A program made the position numbers and the translations under genes. Below, piece by piece: positions 33,221 to 57,985 of a DNA stretch of 60,000 bases. The stretch is taken from contig OZ037773.1 of NCBI GenBank assembly GCA_964035545.1, positions 4,697,251 through 4,757,250 on the forward strand, read 5' to 3'. This stretch comes from Bugula neritina (Eukaryota > Bryozoa > Gymnolaemata > Cheilostomatida > Bugulidae). The notes beneath the pieces are model-generated. The model did no database searches and had not been told where the DNA came from. It saw nothing but the letters and a program-made list of their open reading frames with translations. Numbering within the stretch: position 1 is the first letter of the stretch; each line of letters begins with the position of its first letter.

Positions 33221-35559
33221 TTTGAATCACCGCCTGGCAGAGTACACAAACAGTGCTCATTCTAACTTAATTTAGTTACCTGGTACTTTTGGGAAAAGGC
33301 AGATGGCAGGTTCATTGACATATGCATTAGGAGGAAATGGATATAAAACTGTTGATATATCACCTGAGCTGTTCAAATATATAAATTTGATAACAAAAAA
33401 AGATTAGTAGCCCAAATTTTCATTTTCTGCAACATGTAACCATTTGCTACAAAACCAAAACAGTATATTATAAAGCAAAAGTTGTATCGCTAGCTGTACA
33501 AAATTTAAAAATGCATATATATCTTTTTTAATTTAATACATGTTTCATTAAAGTTTTTAATATAAAACTATAACTTTTCAAAACTCATATGGTGTGACAG
33601 AAACCCTACTGATTAAAATTTAGATTAAATAATTTATTCTTAGGAATTTCAGCTTTACTCCATAATGATTGCTCAACTTTAATGTGAACATATTGGAATA
33701 CAATTTGTTAGATATGTTGCAATACTTTCAAGATTTGATGCTTTAGCCTGTGTATAACACCTATTAAATTGATCCAATATGCTTTACAACTGGAGAAGCT
33801 CATTAAGTTGAGCAGACAATTCTCACTGTAGATAAAGGATAACAAGTCTGCTGCACAACATAAAATGAAGTCTAGATTTGCATAGAGAGTTATGATTGAT
33901 ATTTGCTATAAGTCACTGTTTGGCATTCTTTCAACATCAATTCAAGATGGCAACCTTTGTATGTGGATTGCAGGGACACTTGTGTCTGTGTTTGAGAATG
34001 TGACTGTTACACAATATTGCCAGTTACATAATATTGCCTTTTACATATTACTACCAGTTTCTAGATATTGCTAGTTGCATATTATTGCCAGTTGTTAGAT
34101 AAGACTAGTTGTGAAGCATTACTAGTTTTTCGATATTATCAGCTTTATATAAATATGCTGGTAGGGAAAAATTAATAATATGCTGCAGGTAAAGCTCACC
34201 AAGATCATGCAGGTAAAGATCACCAAGATGATGTTGGGTGGTTTCAAAAACATCAATAATTCAATCACATATATTGCTTACCTTTGAAAATAATTGGCTT
34301 ATAGTTTATTCAAAAAACTTATTTTTTTCGGTATTTAAGTGGTAAATGCTCAATCAACTTTCTTATTTAAATTTTAGTTTCAATTTAATTAATTAAGCTT
34401 TAAATTTTTTACTTAATTTTGTGAAATAACATCTAAATGACTTATATCTGTGGTTTATTCTAATGGGCAAACAACTTTTATGCAGTAAATGTATAATATC
34501 AAAACTGTTTAAAAAAACTCCAAGATTTTGATTTACCTTTCACATAGAAGCCCTGCAACAGAATCTAGATGTTTATACTTGCAATAAAATTGCTACTTGG
34601 TTATAAAAATTTTAGTGATTGAACTTTTTGCTAACTAATGTTTTGTAAATAATTGTTAATTTGTTGGTATATATGATGATTACAATTAGAGGTAGATGCA
34701 GTAATGGAGAAATTGAGAAAAGCCTGTGTTCTAGATAAAAAATGTAACAAAAGAAGTTATGTTCTGGCAAGAATTTTAACCCACGCCCCAAACCAAAATT
34801 TAACAAAAGTTTAAAGAGCTCAGGCTATCTCAATTTCTTCACAATTGCTCCTAAGTGTACAATAACAGGTCATACTGTACCTATCAGTAAACATATAATC
34901 TCAGTCATTATGAAAACACTTCAGTCATTTTTGTGTTCTTCTATATCCGATGTTGAATGAGTCACTCTGAGTTTGACATCTGCTAATAAATTTTAGTATT
35001 TGAAACACAATGATGAATATAGGACACTTGATGAAATATTCAGAATGCACATGGCATAACACGAGCCTTCATTTACAGCAAAAATTAAACCAGTAATTCA
35101 CTCCTCACCAACCACTATACATAATATTTCAGTTTAGTGATATTCACTTATAGTAAAACAAGCCTGGAGGTTTGATTATGCTGTGTGGTTGAAATATACA
35201 TATAAATAGTGGTCACACCACAACTTGTGAAGTTTGACAGTGGAACCTAGGCTAATATTTTCATCAGATAAATGACTTCCTTAGAATCATGGAATGCTGT
35301 ACCACATCCAAAGTACTAACTACTCACCATATTAAATGTTTATTACTGATATAACAGACCTAATATACTGAAGAGTCACGATAAGATTAACAGCTATATA
35401 GGGCCATACACACTTATCTGAAGAAGAACATTAGTACAGACCTAATGATTGGCTATGTTTCAAAAGGTAAATGATACAAAGACACTTATTGGTCAGTTTT
35501 TCAAATAGAAGAGTTGAAAGAATAGAATATACTGATAGTTGTTGTTATAAGGTTGAATC
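33221..35559. other. Intergenic region between divergent secreted-protein and SMPDL3 genes
   Basis: 2.3 kb of AT-rich sequence between two divergent start codons, so it should hold both promoters, but no convincing core element stands out. It contains a degenerate block of ATATTGCCAGTTAC-like units at 33995-34150 and a dispersed repeat copy at 34683-34860. No coding exon was found. Confidence 0.5.
34683..34860 (+). repeat. Foldback repeat copy (GTGCAGTAATGGAGAAATTG family)
   Basis: Starts AGGTAGATGCAGTAATGGAG and ends with the inverse of a related arm (ATCTCAATTTCTTCACAATT). The body GTGTTCTAGATAAAAAATGT, AAAAGAAGTTATGTTC and CACGCCCCAAACC matches the copies at 6188-6490 and (inverted) 8147-8272. 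Confidence 0.7.
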
Positions 35560-46748
<11,189 letters not shown>

Positions 46749-49230
46749 TGTGAGGCAGGTTGTATGGGTTATTAATAGAATTGTTATATCTATAATTTGA
46801 TTTAAATTTCTTCTGTACACTCTTTTTAAATAGAAAATATAATTATTGATGAAAAATGTTTTAATAATATCTGTGTTTTCAAGTATGAGTGAATAAATTA
46901 GTGAAGATAATTTGATGAACTTTGTCATTTAATATGCATTTTATGATTAATTAACTGTCAAACATTTAAATTAGAATTGTTTTACAGAAAATGGTTGTCA
47001 ATGGGCAAACTGAAATCACTAATGCACTGGTGTAAATGTATTAATGTAATAAAGTATGCACATACTATAGTGTACTAATGCACTACTGCATAACTGCACT
47101 AATCTATTAACGTCTTAATGTACTAGTGTACTAATACACTAATGCATTATTACATTAGTGCATTAGTGCACTAATGCACTATTGTACAGTTATACTAATT
47201 CAATAATGCACTATTGTACTAATGCAATATTATACTAACATATTAATTTAATAATGCACTATTTTACTAGTGCATTAATGAACTAATGTACTATTGCACT
47301 ATTGTATTTTTTTCTCACCTGTCTCAGCTTTGTCCTGTTTTGTACTATTGTAATAATGTACACTAATATATTAATACAACAGTGCACTGTTGCACTAATG
47401 CATTAATACACTAATGTACTTCTGCACTATTGCAATAATGTATGTCCAGAAATGCCTGCTAGAAGTTTACTTTAGTTTCTTCAGTAGCTTATATTTGTAA
47501 GTGCTGCTTCCACAATGTGTAAAACTAACCAAAGCAAAAACCAAACCAACACAATGCAATTTAAACAAGTCTAGAAGCTGATTTCTAATGATAAATATTC
47601 AGTAAAGCACAGTACGAAAAACCTCTTGAAACATAGCTCTTAATTAGTTTATTCACAATGAGGGAGCATGTGAGTGCAAATTTGAGATTAAAAAATTACC
47701 ACCACCTATTTTATATACAAGCTAGTTTCGAGAAATATAATCTTCATTTCTCACTGTAAATAGTATCATGAAAACAAAACAATATACATTTACTTCTAGT
47801 TGGGCAACAACAGCTTACATTTACAAATTTAAAACATTTAATTTTATAGTTGAGTAGCTAACAAAACAACAACTTCAAATTTTTATCATAAATTGATATA
47901 ATGCTGGCTAAAGAATTATGTAATCACATTGATGAAAACATGCTACCATAGGCATAAGATTTTTTATAGAACTATGCTACAATACTATAAAATAATATTA
48001 TATTATAATATTATGTATTTTATAGTATAATATGTTATAATAGCATGAGAGAGGGAAGGAGATTGACATAAGCTAATTTAGACAGACAGTTTCAGAGTAC
48101 CCTATCATTTATCAAAAACTATGTTATGGTATAAATTAGCTCTCATCATATTATATTAAACAACAGCAAGGTTGAGGCTGCATCCATCACACTATAATGG
48201 TTTTTCAATGATTTATTTTACTAGAAATTTTGAACCTTATTATCTGATTAAAAATTCCAGGATAAATGCTATCCTAAACTAGCACAGCACAGTCACCATA
48301 ACTTTATCATAGTTATGTTATGTTATGCTATGCTATGTTATTAGTTATGTAGTAGTAGTTTATTGTCTATACTGGCTGTGTTAAGATAAACTTGTATATA
48401 AAACTTGTTGGTACGAAAGTTCCTATTTAACTAATATTATTAATTGTTGTTTATTGCGTATGTTGCTGTGTATAGAGTATATGGCAGAACACCTGACACA
48501 TTTCTTTTATGAAGGAATACATTATTCATATATATGTATATATAACTATAATGTATGCATATCTTAGCTACTTCCTACAGACTGTTTGAGGGATGTATGA
48601 TCAAGTAATAATTCGTTTGATAAGAAATTCTCTACTCATGAAGATGATGAGGTTTCTCATTCACAAGAATAAAATGAATACTAATTAGTGTTGCTGACTT
48701 TCATTGGATGCTATTCTTAGCTGCTGCTGCAACACACAGCTTAATTACTGAGTTGGCTAGAACAGTTTAACTAATTAAAGCCAAGCGGCTAAATGCTGCG
48801 CATCTTTCCCAACAGAGTTATCTTCCCATATAAGGGTTCAGCAAAGGCGAAGGCTGATCATTGTAGACTGAATATGACAAAGTGAGTTTGTAATCAAGTT
48901 AAAACAAATACAAAAATCAAGAGTTTTATTAAGGATATAGCTTGTTTTGATGTAAGATTTCTTCTATTATTATATGACGAATAAAGAAAGAAATACAATT
49001 GAATGGTCGGTCGCAACATGTACAAATGTAGAGAAAACTTTAAGCACATAAAAATAAGCAAATCAGATAAAACAATATTTTTCTTAGAAGAGTTATATTT
49101 AGTCACCTATGTCACTACTAGTCCATTGTTCTGATGAAAAAGTGTTACACCTCTACACAATACGAGGTGAAGCATTGACTCATGCATTTCAGCTTTTGTA
49201 GAGAAGCAAATTGAATTTCTGTCAGAGAAT
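46749..49230. other. Convergent intergene between SMPDL3 and tropomyosin-like gene
   Basis: The SMPDL3 3'UTR has a candidate AATAAA at 46892-46897. 47025-47440 is a degenerate array of ACTAATGCACT-like decamers. 47990-48045 and 48300-48360 are TATTATA and TATGTTATGC simple sequence. The tropomyosin 3'UTR (minus strand) likely ends near a reversed AATAAA at about 48921-48926. No coding exon is visible. Confidence 0.5.
47025..47440. repeat. Degenerate ACTAATGCACT decamer array
   Basis: Repeated blocks such as CACTAATGCACTA, TGTACTAATGCA, GCACTATTGTACTAATGC and TATTAATGCACTA in both orientations, interrupted near 47305-47340. Unit length is about 9-11 bp and strongly diverged. Confidence 0.75.
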
Positions 49231-52200
49231 TTAGACATTGTTGAGGTCAGCAATAGCACTGTGTAAGTTCTCTTGCATGGCCTTCAACTTCTCTATAGCT
49301 TCAGCCAAGTCTTTCTCCAATTTCTCGTTATCCATTCGAAGTTTGATAGCCTCTCTTTCATGGTCAGCTGCAGATGTCTCAGCTGACTCCAATTTGTCTC
49401 CCAAAGACTTTACTTGAGCCTGCAAGATAAACATTTCTAAATCTATCATTTGTCTACAAATTATCAAATAAAATGTTTAACATGATTGCAAAATAAAAAG
49501 AAAATTTGAATGCTCTAAGTTGTTGACTAGGTTAGCAAACGCTTTCAAAACCAACATTTCACTAAATGAGTTCAATGAAGCCCAGAAACTTTAATTATTC
49601 ATTGGTATCTAAGTGATCAAAAAATTTCTTGTAAAGCAATCTTTACTACAAGTATGCTGTTTTTACTGCCTAGTAAACTTTGTTAACTTTTGTACTAGCT
49701 GGTGTCTTCTTTTGCACATGTGCATGCTTCAGAAATAACGATATTATAGGTAAATACTTTGAGAATCACAAGCTTACTAAATGGAATCTTAACTAATAGT
49801 GACTCACAGGAACTCAAAGTGATTGGCAGTGCGACTGATAATTGTACAGAAGATTAGCATTTACAAATTTGACAACATTAACAGCAGTCAAAGAAATCTA
49901 TTCAAATTCCTATAAGAAAGATAAAGTACAGTACGGTATATACAGAGTAACTTTCATTCTTGTTTCAACTAAATTTGCAATGGCATAAGCACTTTGAAAA
50001 GCGAATTCAAGAGAATTAAAAAAAAGATAATTTTCGATTTTGTTTGCTACTTTACAAATTTAAATTGAAGAATGTGCATTTTAAAAAGTAATAATCTTGA
50101 ATCATAAACATGCTGCTTACAAGATAATCTTCCTCGGCCTTCTCAAGCATCGATACTTTGTGAGTCAGTCCGTTGACAGACTCCTCAAAGTCCTTCTCCT
50201 TTGTCTTATGTTCTTCGATGGTGTTGTTGGAAGTGCTAAGGTTCTCCTGGAGGGTGTAGTTTTCCGACTCTAAGTTTTGAATCTTGAAAAAAAATTTACA
50301 ACGGTTTTAGAAATGGTGCTTGGAAAAAATAGTTTCCTTTGCATTATACATATAATATTTACAGTCTCCTCTAAAAACACAAATACTCAACTATAAGCAG
50401 TGAAATTTAATAATTTAAGTACTATAGTTGTTGTCATTATAATTAATACTAATAGATTTTCTATTGTATGTATCAAGTTCTGCAGTTTATATTTCAAAAG
50501 AGATAAATGAATAAAATGAATTCATACAACTGTAGCAATAACTATTGATAAAAACTTCATGGTGTTTGTTTTACTGTTACAACATAAACTAGTGTTTTGG
50601 CCTGCCCAATTAATGCATGGTAATATAGACATAATTAATAAAATTTGCCACGGTTAACCATTGCTATGACCCAACAAGATGCTGAATTGCAGGCAGTGAT
50701 TTAAGTGATGATATTTTATCACAATGAAGTGGAGTTGTTGCCCCATAGAATACAAGTGAATTTCAATAACAACTGTTGGGAAAACTATACCAAAATATTG
50801 TGTAACAGCCTGGTTTATATGCTCAATCTATTAAGCGGTGCAAAGGCAAAGACAGCACAGGTAACAGACAACAGTTTTATAACATAGAACGACACGATGA
50901 AACAAAGGTATTGGGGTTGAGGGCGGGGCCTATGTATCTGTCAATTTTTGTCTTTTTTATAAGTGCAGATTATCAGGTCTTTCGAGGAAATAAAGCAAAG
51001 GGTTCTACATATATAAGGTTGGCGAGGCAGAATCTCTGGTAACCTATAACTTGATACTTACCACAATATTGCGGGTGGGGTTTCTCACCCCCTACCCACA
51101 GACGTCTTTTGAGTAATCTGATAAGGATAAGAGTATCACTTGAGTTGCATTCACTTATTATTAAGCAGTCAATTAATGGAGCTTTTATTCTATATTTTGA
51201 AGGGCAAATGGTTCACAAAGCAAAGAAAGGGATTGTTTTAATGACTGCATAACATTTCTGGAATTATGACCATCAGTAATTAATTAGGAAACATAATTAG
51301 CTGGTATAATGCTAGACTGAATGATATATTCTGCAGGTAAATATTCGGTTTATGTTCAATGCCAATAGTTACCTGCAATGAGTTAATTAATTCCGCTTAT
51401 AGCAGAAGGAAGGCAGATTATAATATTCATTATATGTAGCACAAAACCTACCAACAATCTTTAGCCCATCAGAGCAGTCAAAACTCTGGCAACATTCGTT
51501 AAAATTCTTAGAGGTAAAATGTTTTTAACAAAGCCAATAAGAAATACTAGCCTTATGGCTAACATTTGCTATTTGAATTGAGATTGCAGAAGTGAAAGAG
51601 CTTTAGTATCTAACATAGATTTTTATTTCCCTCTTAATTGAAATGATAATCGCAAATTTATAAATTTTGAGCTAGAGCAAAAATAAACCTTTTTATTGAA
51701 ATTAAACACAAACATGTTGCTACTACAAAAAAACTTTTGTAGACACACACACATCTACCTGACTAGTACAAGAATACCCTACATAAAAACTCGAGTTATT
51801 GGCCAGTTACCATAGTTTGAGAGCTTTGTCCACCAATGAAAACACTGATAACTAATAGTTGAACCAATCAGTAGACATATAACAAACCTTTCTGTGAAGA
51901 TCATCTCTATCATTTTCAGCCTGTGACAGAGCATCTTGACAGTCTTTGAGTTGCTGTGCCAGCTGATCAGCTCTGTCGTTAGCTTCATCTTTCTCATTCC
52001 TCAACCTACACAGGAAATTACATCACATCCTTTGGTAAAACACTTTCAACTTCGTTACAGAATTGTGTAGTTTCAAAAAGTTTTGTTGTTTAAACATTAT
52101 TTTCATTAGCAAATTGATTGGTCTTCGAATTCAAGCATAGCCTGGATATGTTCACGAAATTAATTTAATTCTACTTTTGTTTCTTGTTTAAGTTAAAATT

Positions 52201-52465
52201 CATAAATTATTTTAATATTCTGGTTAGCCCGATGCTGCTTCATTAGTACCAAATTTCTATAAGCAAAACTGTTATATGAGTTTCGAAAAATAACCATTTT
52301 AGTTACATAAACCCAAAAGATTTTTGTCATAATTAATAAAAAAACTCTGTAAGAATGTTGTCACAATTAATAAATAAACTGGTATGATCTGTAGTAGAAA
52401 GACAAAAGCCCTTACCTGACCATCTTGTTCTTAACAGAATCCATATCAATGTTGGCTCCATCCAT
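49231..52465 (-). CDS. Short tropomyosin-like coiled-coil protein, 172 aa
   Basis: Four exons in transcript order 52465-52416, 52005-51888, 50282-50121, 49419-49231 (519 nt); all GT-AG, phases 2, 0, 0. The predicted protein is one continuous heptad coiled coil with no proline. The N-terminus MDGANIDMDSVKNKMVRLRN, then EKDEANDRADQ, resembles metazoan MDAIKKKMQAMKLEKENALDRAEQ-type starts. The end (REAIKLRMDNEKLEKDLAEA, then IEKLKAMQENLHSAIADLNN) aligns well with tropomyosin C-termini (RSVAKLEKTIDDLEDEL..ISEELDHALNDM). Tropomyosins bind along actin filaments. Usual animal forms are 248 or 284 aa; this one is close to the 161-199 aa of yeast proteins, though both ends appear complete (ATG and in-frame TAA). 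It could instead be a divergent coiled-coil protein with only superficial similarity. An alternative promoter or extra isoform exons cannot be excluded. Confidence 0.78.
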
Positions 52466-54501
52466 CTTGGCTGTATGTTCAGTGCTAGGGAATGAGAAAT
52501 GTAAAGCAGAACCTTCTCCTTCGAGTATCCAAATAAGCAAACCTTCACTGCTGCTGCCGCACCTAGAGTGGAGTTGAAAGGTCGAGTAGCTAGCTTAAAA
52601 TCTCTCGTCTGGCATTTAATCAGTAGTGTAACGCCTTACCCTATAAGGGCATACATGTGTGTATACATTAACAAAATTATAGGTAATTACAACATCTCTT
52701 GCATTCTTTATTGCTCTCTACTAATTAAAGGGTGGATCCAGCATACCTGCTGTAAATGGAGCAAGGGTTGATCTTTAACTTTCTACTTTGAGCACAGTAA
52801 TAGTTTTTTCTTAAAAATGTGGTATATATTGTAAGTTTTAGAGATTATCAGCAAGAAGTTAAAGATGGAAAATAGTCTGCTAACATCAAGTAGGTGTACA
52901 GCTTGTATATAGTATACTGTGAACAAAGAACCTGCAGCAGCTCTATAGGGCTATAATTGAAATACAAAACCTGGAAAAGATTTCTTGTTAAATAGTGAAT
53001 AAAAATTCCTTAGCTTGGCCTTGAATAAGAATTATAAACTGGTCTCAATTTAATAACTGATGGAGAGGGGGCTGTGAACATTCTGTGTACACTCCTTTAT
53101 TAACAATAAGCCAGCCCCATTCATATGCTCAATTGTAAACCATGAAATAAATTGCTAATTGGTAACTAAATAACAGATATTATACTTCTTATACTAATAA
53201 TTAACTGGAATATCATAATTGGTTGTATGTTGAAACACTACAAAAAGAAATGATGTAAAAATGCAATGCTTTGGCTTAGTAATCATATTAGAGTTTTGAA
53301 ATGTTACTCAGATATATAGAAGCCTATTGATGTTATTGCATTCTCTTTGAGAAATAATAGTATAACCCAATCAACTCTATTACCTTATGCACCGCCTAGT
53401 AGGAAGAAGGGAGGATTTCACAATGCCCCCCACGTAGTAATCCTTCTTTAGGCCATTATCATGCATGCTGTTCCACACACACAAAATTTGCTTCATGTAG
53501 CCCTACCCTTCGACTGTATACAAGTGCAAGCAAGTGCTTCTGAAAAAGAAGATTCTAAACTTTCATCTCCCTTCGTATGAACACTTCAACACCACTTGCT
53601 ATCTTTACTGCTTATTATGTGCATCACAGACAGATTATTGAAATGTTAAATTCTTCTTAATTGTATTCAACTAACATCTGGCCTGTGAGATTGAAGTAAC
53701 AGGATTACTAGTCAATCATCTAAGATAAAGTACAGCTAGAGCCTGCATAGCCTCTGTTCCATGTAAACACTCTAGCAATCAAATAAAATGCCTTAGGCTA
53801 GATATTGTTACATGTAGGTATATATTTAAAATAATAATTCATAATTTTCTAATAAATAACATAATCACTAAAAAGAACAATGCTAGTCACAGCCTAAATT
53901 GATAAGGGGAAGAGGAAGAGAATGTGTCCTAAACCCTTGAAACCCCTTCTATGATTTAATCAAAATGCAGCAATGAACAAATTGAATGCATACTTTAGTT
54001 ATTCTCATTATACTGATAGACATTATATTCGTATATTTGTTTCCAAAAAGATGGCAAATCATGCTTACGAAATATTTTTGTTACAATGTCTAACAATACT
54101 GCATATTGTTGACTGATTGCATATCACATTATACACATCTCTATAAGAAGCATAAAATATAAATTTACAAAATATATAAATATTAATGCTGTAACTTCGC
54201 CAAGTTTTGTTATAAGTTCATGGTAATAAATTAATAGCATATTCAAGCTGAAATTCACCTATATAATGAATGGATAAGGTGAACATGATTTTCACAAATG
54301 ATTTTGTATTGGTTTTACTGTAAATGTGTGACTAAAGATAAACAGAGCTACTATGTAGCTGAGACAAGGGGCACGACTACCAACATCCTGTGTGCATATA
54401 CCATATAGTAGGTGGATTTGTATGCTACTCATACAGCTACTGCCAACTGGAACTTATCAGTACACACACTAATGTTTAACCTAAACCAATATAACATCAT
54501 A
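52466..54501. other. Intergenic region upstream of tropomyosin-like gene
   Basis: AT-rich sequence with no recognisable exon or repeat family. The tropomyosin promoter should lie just right of 52465. A small frame at 52568-52771 has no homology that I can recognise. Confidence 0.4.
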
Positions 54502-55215
54502 TAGTCTAGAAGTAACCTTCCAAAAAGTGCTCAAAAAATTGGCTTATTACACTTTACTAGGTGGCCACTCAAAAAAAGTTGTTTCTAGATCAAAATTTTG
54601 TGCTGATTCTGAATCTACAAACTCTAGAATTCTATCTCTACCCAAACTCAAGATATTGCAAAAAACAAATCGGCATTTGTGAATTGTGCAAAATAGTATC
54701 CAATTTTATCAAGCTATCTTGAAGAAAAAATATTTGTTGAAATACGAAAAAAAATTGCCTCTTACTTAGAATTCTATGCTGATACTGAATTTAAAGACTG
54801 CAAGAGGCTATCTCAAATTATAACCAAGTTGTTTATATAAACATATATAGTCTAGAAGTAACCTCCCAAAAAGTGCTCAAAAAATTGGCTTATTACACTT
54901 TACTAAATGGCCACTCAAAAAAAGTTGTTTTTAAATCAGAATTTTGTGCTGATTCTGAATCTACAAATTTTAGAATTCTATCTCTACCCAAACTCAAGTT
55001 ATTGTAAAAAACAAATCGACGTTTTAGATGGGTGATAAAAAGAAATGTAGATTGTGAAAAATAGTATCCAATTTTATCAAGCTATCTTGAAAAAAAGAAA
55101 TTTGCTGAAATACCAAAAATAATTGCCTCTTACTTAGAATTCTATGCTGATATTGAATTTAAAGACTGCAAGACGCTATCTCAAATTAAAACCAAGTTGT
55201 TTATATAAACATATG
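54502..55215. repeat. Tandem duplication of element terminus, period 346 bp
   Basis: 54502-54847 and 54848-55215 match almost base for base (AAGTGCTCAAAAAATTGGC, TTATTACACTTTACTA, ATTTTGTGCTGATTCTGAAT, TAGAATTCTATCTCTACCC, ACCAAGTTGTTTATATAAAC). The second copy carries about 20 extra bases near 55025-55045. Confidence 0.88.
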
Positions 55216-55559
55216 TGTTTGTTATGAATCGACATATTGCATAAGGCATAAGCATGCAGAATAATCATGTATGACCAAGCTATTTATACAAAAATAAAAA
55301 CAAAGTCATGCTGATGTGTGAAAAAACTATATTTATAAAATTATAGTACAAAATAAATGTTGAAATGAATAAGTATTGAAATCTTTTGAGCTCAGCCCAA
55401 GTGAACCATTTGCTATATAGTCTGTCGGTAACCGTTAAACGTCTGCAAAAATCAACAAAATTCTGTAAAATTATTTAGAGGAACAGAAGCATGAGAGATT
55501 ATCAAAATCAAATTGGTTGCAGCAAAATATATAACAAATGTCTAAAAATAGTGCTTTAT

Positions 55560-57010
55560 TATGAAAAGTATTCTCGCCATCATTTTCACTGCCATCAGTC
55601 TCATCAGCTTCTTCCCCAATATAAAGGTTCTTTTCAGACAATCCTTACATTGACAAACATCAGTGTATGCACTGCATTTGAGATTTTTGACATCCACATC
55701 TTGATATGTTGCAACTGGTCTTACAGGAGCAGTTTAAACTTTGCAATATACATGTTCAGGTGCGGAAGCTTGAATCATCTACTTTATATTTATGTTGCCA
55801 TGATTCTCAACAATCTTTTCATAATGTTCTGGGGTAGTGCATCAATATAGGCTGTTGTCACTCTTCTCCAAATGGCTGCTTGATAATTTGATCTTTTTAC
55901 ATGCAAATTTAATTCATCTTTTGTTGGAGGCAAACTCTATTAAGTTATTTTAGACGGTGAACAAAATACAGTGTATCAGACATTATCTATATATGGATTT
56001 CCTGCTCCATAAAGCTTATAGATAAATTGTTCTACTTCAGCCGCTGTAATAGCTTACAGCTTAAAATACTTCCCAAGGTGTTCAAAGTTTCCCATACATT
56101 ATGGATATTTTCTCAAAAAAGAGTAGGCTGTGCGCTATCCTTTTCCATAAAAAGCACTATAGTCGAATAAAAACCTGTTAAAGCATGAAATCTACCAAGT
56201 GCTGCACACAACTGCGGTTTGGATTTATTTGCTGCAATGTTGACATCCAAATATCTAATATGATTATGGTTTCCTCACGCTATTTTTATTTTGTTACCAT
56301 ATATATTACTATTATCTATATAACTGATGAATTGATTGCTAATATGCTAATAGCTATATGTAGCTAATACATATACTAATACTAATACTAATACTAATAT
56401 AGTAATACATTAATAATAGACACTATCTTTAATGGATACTTATTAACAAAATATATTTTCAAACAACAGACAAGATGTATAAAATAATATACAAAATTAA
56501 TAAGTTAATGCAAATCAAAAGAATTTATTTATGTGCTAAATAACAAGCAATTGATCCAAGTTTATTTAAATATACATATATTTCAATAATATTAAAATAA
56601 GTTGCACATGAAAATAAATTTTACCAAAATAAATAACTAGTGTCTAAGTAGGAAATTTACCCTAGCCTCTATCTGGCATGACACCATGATTACCACACCC
56701 GTGAAAAAATATAATTGGTAAGAAGGTAATGTTTTGCAAATAGCGAGACTTAGGATGAAAACATCAGTGTCTTGAGATTTGATTATTACACGTGAGATTA
56801 TGATGTTCATATGATATTTTGCATGTAACAAAGTTTGTGTATCTGCTTCCTCATGATCACATTGTAAACATTTGAGTTGTGCTTTCTTAGGAATTCCACC
56901 ATGTTTGTAAAGCTCTAACTGAATGCAATTTGCTTTTGGTATGCATCAACTATAATAACAATATTGTTCTCTAAAATATTTTTACTCCATGTTTCACACA
57001 AAAATGCACC
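55560..57010 (-). pseudogene. Decayed PIN-like/CXC-cysteine family gene of a mobile element
   Basis: Conserved blocks occur in order on the minus strand, split over frames and stops. Near 56900-56640: CDHEEADTQTLLHAKYH, then VIIKSQDTDVFILSL, then LYFFTG. Near 56045-55985: EVEQFIYKLYGAGNPYI. Near 55930-55815: LPPTKDELNLHVKRSNYQAA then IWRR. Near 55735-55630: LNCSCKTSC, then RCGCQKSQMQC, then (after a +1 shift) TDVCQCKDC. I recall the series HEEADTR.LLHA, SPDTDVxxL, LPPTK..L..H..R.NYQ..IW and CxCxK..C from a protein family abundant in marine invertebrate genomes, with a PIN-like nuclease-type core and a tesmin-like CXC tail. At least one frameshift (between QC and TD) and several stops show it is dead. 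Coordinates are approximate. Confidence 0.6.
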
Positions 57011-57559
57011 AGTCTTAAACTCAGCTTATTTTATTTGCTGATAAGAAATTATTATTTTTGTAACAAATGGCACACATGAAAAAAGTACATGCCTATGATC
57101 TTTGAATGAGGCAGCCCAAGATCATTTTTCTAATGGGTGGTCTAAATATAACCATATATATTAAAAATTATAGGAAAGCTTTAGGGTATTTCTTCTGTAA
57201 CTATAACTGAGATAAATTGGCTCTATAGTCATTATATCAAGATAGTATAAAAATATGCATTTTAACCAATAACATTGTTTTAAAAACCAAATTGCTTATG
57301 TATATATAGTTCAGCCTAAATTTATTGGCAAAGCTCAATTGTACACATTTAAAATATTATCTTCCGGAGTGCAGATCAACCAGCTCATGCTTCTCATTAC
57401 TTTTTTGTAAAAGTAGTTATTATAATAAAAATGGTGAAGAAAATCATTGTCAGACACAGCTTTACTTATAATTCGCCTTTTTTATAGCCGATCAATAATA
57501 ATGTTTGCCTTATAACTAATAAACCCATTCCTTTGCTTGTTTTCATCCATATAATCTAC

Positions 57560-57985
57560 TTTTTCAGATTTTTTCACAAAAAAATCACTAGAAATAAACT
57601 CAGAGAAGTGAAAAACACATCTATGATTATCTGCAAAATTTTTTGCTTGTATATATAATAAACTAGCTTCAATAATTTCAAAATAATATTTAATGAATTT
57701 AGACAAAGTTGTGGGGAAACAACTCCTGTAACATTTTAAAGAGTTTTTGTGACTAACCGGGTAGACAGAAAAATTTAGAGTTTTTATAAAAGAAAAGTGA
57801 AAAAAATATCTATAATTATCAGCAAATTTATTTTGCTTATATAAAATAAATTAGCTTGAATAATTCCAAAATATTTAGCAGATTCACAAAAACGTTAAGA
57901 GAAAACAACTCCTGATTAATTTTAAAAGTTTGAAGCGCTTTTGTGACTAACTGGGTGCACAGAACAGTCTAGAGTTTTCACAGAT
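57560..57985. repeat. Subterminal tandem duplication, period about 190 bp
   Basis: Shared blocks GTGAAAAA(C/A)A(C/T)ATCTAT, AATTTTTTGCTT-like, TAGCTT(C/G)AATAATT, AACAACTCCTG and TTTTGTGACTAAC(C/T)GGGT recur at 57608/57797 and 57749/57943. It lies just inside the right end of the 54502-58083 element. Confidence 0.65.

Noticed and set aside
55491-55850. 119-aa plus-strand frame
   Set aside because: It is antisense to the decayed CXC-family gene, whose conserved blocks are on the minus strand.
57482-57706. 74-aa minus-strand frame upstream of the decayed element gene
   Set aside because: It overlaps the subterminal tandem duplication and shows no motif of the family. It might be an N-terminal remnant but cannot be supported.
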